Positions 60,901 to 64,000 of a stretch of DNA of 64,000 bases are shown here, in pieces; the stretch's first letter is position 1; every line of letters begins with the position of its first letter. The notes under the pieces were generated by a model. The model did no database searches, had not been told where the DNA came from, and saw only the letters and a program-made list of their open reading frames with translations. Source of the DNA: Chrysemys picta bellii (lineage: Eukaryota > Chordata > Testudines > Emydidae). The DNA lies in NCBI RefSeq assembly GCF_011386835.1, contig NC_088796.1, forward strand, positions 67,903,468 to 67,967,467, in the 5' to 3' direction. The position numbers were made by a program, and so were the translations under genes.

Positions 60901-62560
60901 AGTACCTTGGAAATATTTCAGGAGAAAGGCATGTAAATTAGCCTTGTGGTTTTAAGAGGTCTTAATCTGACATTATAGCTGGTGAGTGTTAGAATGGCTA
61001 GATGTCACAGACAGTAATGGCACACAGGGTAAAGGAGCCAGGCGAGAGAGAGAGAGATGGATTGAAGAGGAAGGATTCTCTTTCCATAAGAATAGCCTTA
61101 ATCATTAGCACTGGACAATGCATTTGTTTGTTCCCGTGTCATTACCCATTTAGGTAACCATGAAAGTTTGCCATTGAAATAAAGAGGTCACCTTTTCCAG
61201 TTACTTTCCTAAAGTAAATGAGTTGTTTTATTAGCTGTTAACACCATTTTATGATTATCAGTACACATTGTGGCTCCTAAACCACTGTGGTGGGGTACAG
61301 AGAACTCATGCTGTAGTGGCAATCCTTGGAAACATTCTGACTGACGTAGCCATGATTGTTCTGGGGGTGTACAGGGCGCAGATTGTGTCCACCCCACACC
61401 AACTGGCAGGGCACTTTCCCTCTTCATATTCAGCCAGTCCTTACACTCCCTATTGCAGGAGGGGAAGACACTTACAGGATTGCCCTGTTAAGTCCTTGTA
61501 CTAAATTCAAGGTCCTTGGAAAGAGAATAATCCTGTAGAAAGAAGTACTAGAGAGATTTCAAGAAGAAATATCCCATACAGTCTCCATTAAAGAAAGGAT
61601 GTTCTCGCAGAATGTTTAGAAAATAAGATCCTAGGATATATTGTCCTCATATAAACCTTAGCCCAAGTGGCTGGGATGGACAGTGTTGTCCTTCAGACCC
61701 AGACCCTGTCCCTTCTTTGTGTCATTACAGGAAGATTAGAGATTTGTCTCCTTTACAAAGACATTACTGGCTGCTGGTTGCCTAATAAGGATATGATGAC
61801 ATCATTTCTCATATTGTTTTGTTTCACTTAAGCTTTTGTCATCTTAAATTATAGGAATGAAAAATACAGGTTAAAACATGTTGGCTGATAAGAAAATGGC
61901 CCAGTTTTCCCAAGGAAAGGACAAAATCATTTCATTGAGGACACATCATAAGGCTTTTGAGCCAGTAGCTAGAATATCCCGGCATAATGTCTATTTCTGA
62001 CAGTGGAGGCACAAACAACTAAAAGGAAGGCAGATTAAACTCTCAAGTGGAAAAAGGAACAGTCCCTCTTCTTGTTAGTTTGCTGAAATCCTTTTTTCTA
62101 CCACTCACTTGCCAATATCTTTCCTTTCTGAAGCTGATGGGGTGTAGTGATTGCTAGCTGAACTTTCACTGTAGTAATATAAAAGTAGTGCAGTCCTAAA
62201 GCACATAATTTGTCATCTTTGATATGAAAGAGAAAGCAGGACAGTACTTCAGGTGAAACCATACTGCATGCTCAGACATGAAAACCAAAAGCGGATTTAA
62301 ATGCCAGCTTCAATTCATTGTGTTTATCACACAAGCACCATGTGGAGCATTTCATGATTGGCCTTGCAATGTGTTAAAAAGTGACTTGTCAACAAACCCC
62401 TTATTTATTCTCCCAATAGTACTGCATTTTCTAGAAAATAAAGGTGCTGATTTTTGTCCTTAGATTTTGTCAGTGTGATTTTCATGACATGTTGCCTCTC
62501 CTGCTTTTAGTCCTTACATCGGGTGTGTCCCATTCCTCCTTCCCTGATCTGAACTCATTT
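60901..62560. other. No recognised feature
   Basis: Intergenic or UTR-like. ORFs at 61209-61538 on both strands have no domain. Confidence 0.4.
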
Positions 62561-62672
62561 CTCTTTGGGGCTGTAGTTAGGTCAGTAGAACTGCATTGCT
62601 CACAGGTGTGGATTTTTTGCACCCCTGAGCAACGTAGTTATACCCATGTAAGTGTAATGTAGACCTAGCCTG
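62561..62672. mobile_element. Half MITE (ends GTGTAATGTAGACCTAGCCT)
   Basis: GGGGCTGTAGTTAGGTCAGTAG, GATTTTTTGCACCCCTGAGC, AACGTAGTTATACCC, then AATGTAGACCTAGCC. It matches the right half of a GTCTACACTTA-type reptile MITE. The left end is not seen. Confidence 0.6.
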
Positions 62673-64000
62673 ACGCTGGTAAGAAAACAGCAAAAATGTG
62701 GGCATAATATTTTCCAGTATATGTTGTTATCTGAAAATCTCTCTTCACCCCTCCATGATCAGATGGTCACTTATAGTAGCAAACCATTCAGAAATGTTTG
62801 GTGGGTTTGGAGGGGGAAGCTGAGTTTTCAGATCATCAATGTGCTTTTCCAGAAAGTTTACATTCTTTACATTTTCATTAAAAAGAGAATGAATTCTCTT
62901 CAAATTCCACTCATCATTTTTGCTCCCCTTAATCCCTCACAGTAATCACTGGCTCCAGAGCTAGAATCCCATTGAACTACTTTGCTAAACTCCATGATTT
63001 TTAAAAAATTTTAATTATTACTTAATATGTAAGATGTTTCTCCTTTGATGTGACAAATGTGATTTCTGGCTAGTAGAGACTATAGGATACAATCCTTAGG
63101 TACTACAGCCTAGCAGTTTGGGAGGAAGGGGAATTTAGAGATTTCACCTTTAATTTGTGTGTCACTCAAGGTAACATGCTTTTTAAATCCTCTCTGTGGG
63201 TTTGACACCAGAAAAGAAAAATTGTTGGTTGGTTTGACTCTGAACAAAGGAAATAATTGCTTAAAAAAAAAAAAAAAAAAAAAACACCACGATTTCCATG
63301 TACCTACTGCCCAGTAATCTGAAAAGATGGGAATTTTAGGACATACATACATTTAAAATTGTTATTAAGAAGAGGAAATTGCACGTATAGGTAAAGAAAG
63401 CCGTTATCTTACTAACATTCTGAAATCCCTCATTCCATGAAACTCCCACTGAAATATATTGGAGTTCTGCGCAGAGAGACTTCAGGATTGGGGCCTCAGT
63501 TTTGATTTCTTTCATTTCTTTTTTCTGGAGGTTTCTTATTACTGGCCATGTTTGAAGACTATTCTTCTTTCAAATGCATCATCACTTCACTAAGGCAAGA
63601 CCTTTTGAACTTTCTAGCAGGAGAGCACTTATCTTAAAGGCTTTTAGAGTTTATAAGGACTAATTCACAATATTGGCTAGAGCCAGGCATAAGGGGCACA
63701 CAGTTGCTTTTATACTTCCCCTCTATATTCACTCTTGACTTGCAGATCTCTTGCTAGCACTGTACTTTCACTCCTGAGCAGAGAGATTACTGGTCACATT
63801 CAGTTATGCAGTTTAATAATATGATCAAAAAATTTGACTAGGCTGAAACCATAAAACCCAATCAGTTAAAAAACGTCACTAGATTATTCTTATGTTCATT
63901 TGTTTTTCCAAAAAATGAATGCCACAGTGCATCTTTATGAGCAAATCACCTTGCAAACATATGTTTTAGATCATAAATCTTAGGGTACAGCTTTGCATGC
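62673..64000. other. Downstream flank, one small repeat
   Basis: 63263-63284 is an A22 run. 63430-63505 (TGAAACTCCCACTG, GGAGTTCTGCGC, AGGATTGGGGCCT) is a member of the CCCATTGACTTCAATGG short-repeat family. Nothing else was recognised to the end. Confidence 0.4.

Noticed and set aside
63263..63284. A22 run as a processed pseudogene tail.
   Set aside because: No spliced coding sequence upstream on the plus strand and no target duplication seen. A simple repeat is enough.

Overview
This window looks like nuclear DNA of a turtle, or failing that another non-avian reptile. It contains the last three coding exons of the vertebrate tyrosine kinase gene FER, embedded in a dense mix of CR1 LINEs, DIRS tyrosine-recombinase retrotransposons, a Penelope-like element (PLE), hAT and Tigger-like DNA transposon remnants and many palindromic MITEs. 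CR1 abundance together with DIRS, PLE and hAT fits Testudines best. No bacterial, viral or organellar gene was seen.

Gene content: FER runs on the + strand. Its exons are at 47497-47651, 54724-54846 and 56430-56572. Joined, they encode the C-terminal 139 residues, from the catalytic-loop Asp to the stop codon, with no frameshift. Positions 1-47496 are then inferred to be FER intron, and 56573 onward is 3' UTR and downstream flank. No earlier FER exon was recognised by eye.

Layout: 1-3.2 kb holds two CR1 copies pointing away from each other. 4.3-5.9 kb is a composite repeat block bounded by ~190-bp inverted arms. 7.8-11.2 kb has a hAT C-terminal remnant with a 107-bp duplication across its end, then a second element present as an inverted pair with a small ORF. 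14.7-21.9 kb is a graveyard of DIRS fragments with nested insertions. 22.9-30.3 kb is MITEs, a Tigger-like element and old LINE scraps in otherwise unrecognised intron. 31.6-35.5 kb is the best DIRS copy (gag end, reverse transcriptase (RT), RNase H, tyrosine recombinase, terminal palindrome), itself hit by a hAT MITE with a perfect 8-bp target duplication. 39-42.6 kb has a DIRS terminus, a young CR1 tail and a MIR-like SINE. 43.4-45.7 kb is a 2.35-kb PLE (RT plus GIY-YIG nuclease) framed by inverted ~400-bp copies of its 3' end, each with a hammerhead-ribozyme-like motif. 48.4-53.8 kb, inside a FER intron, is a nest of DIRS, PLE, CR1 and palindromic repeats. 56.6-64 kb is mostly unique-looking flank.

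The only host gene is FER. All other coding-like sequence is mobile-element pseudogene. I found no clear new multi-gene system. The least explained items are the inverted pair with the 78-residue ORF, the PLE ribozyme and inverted-arm architecture, and the palindromic repeats with tRNA-like boxes.
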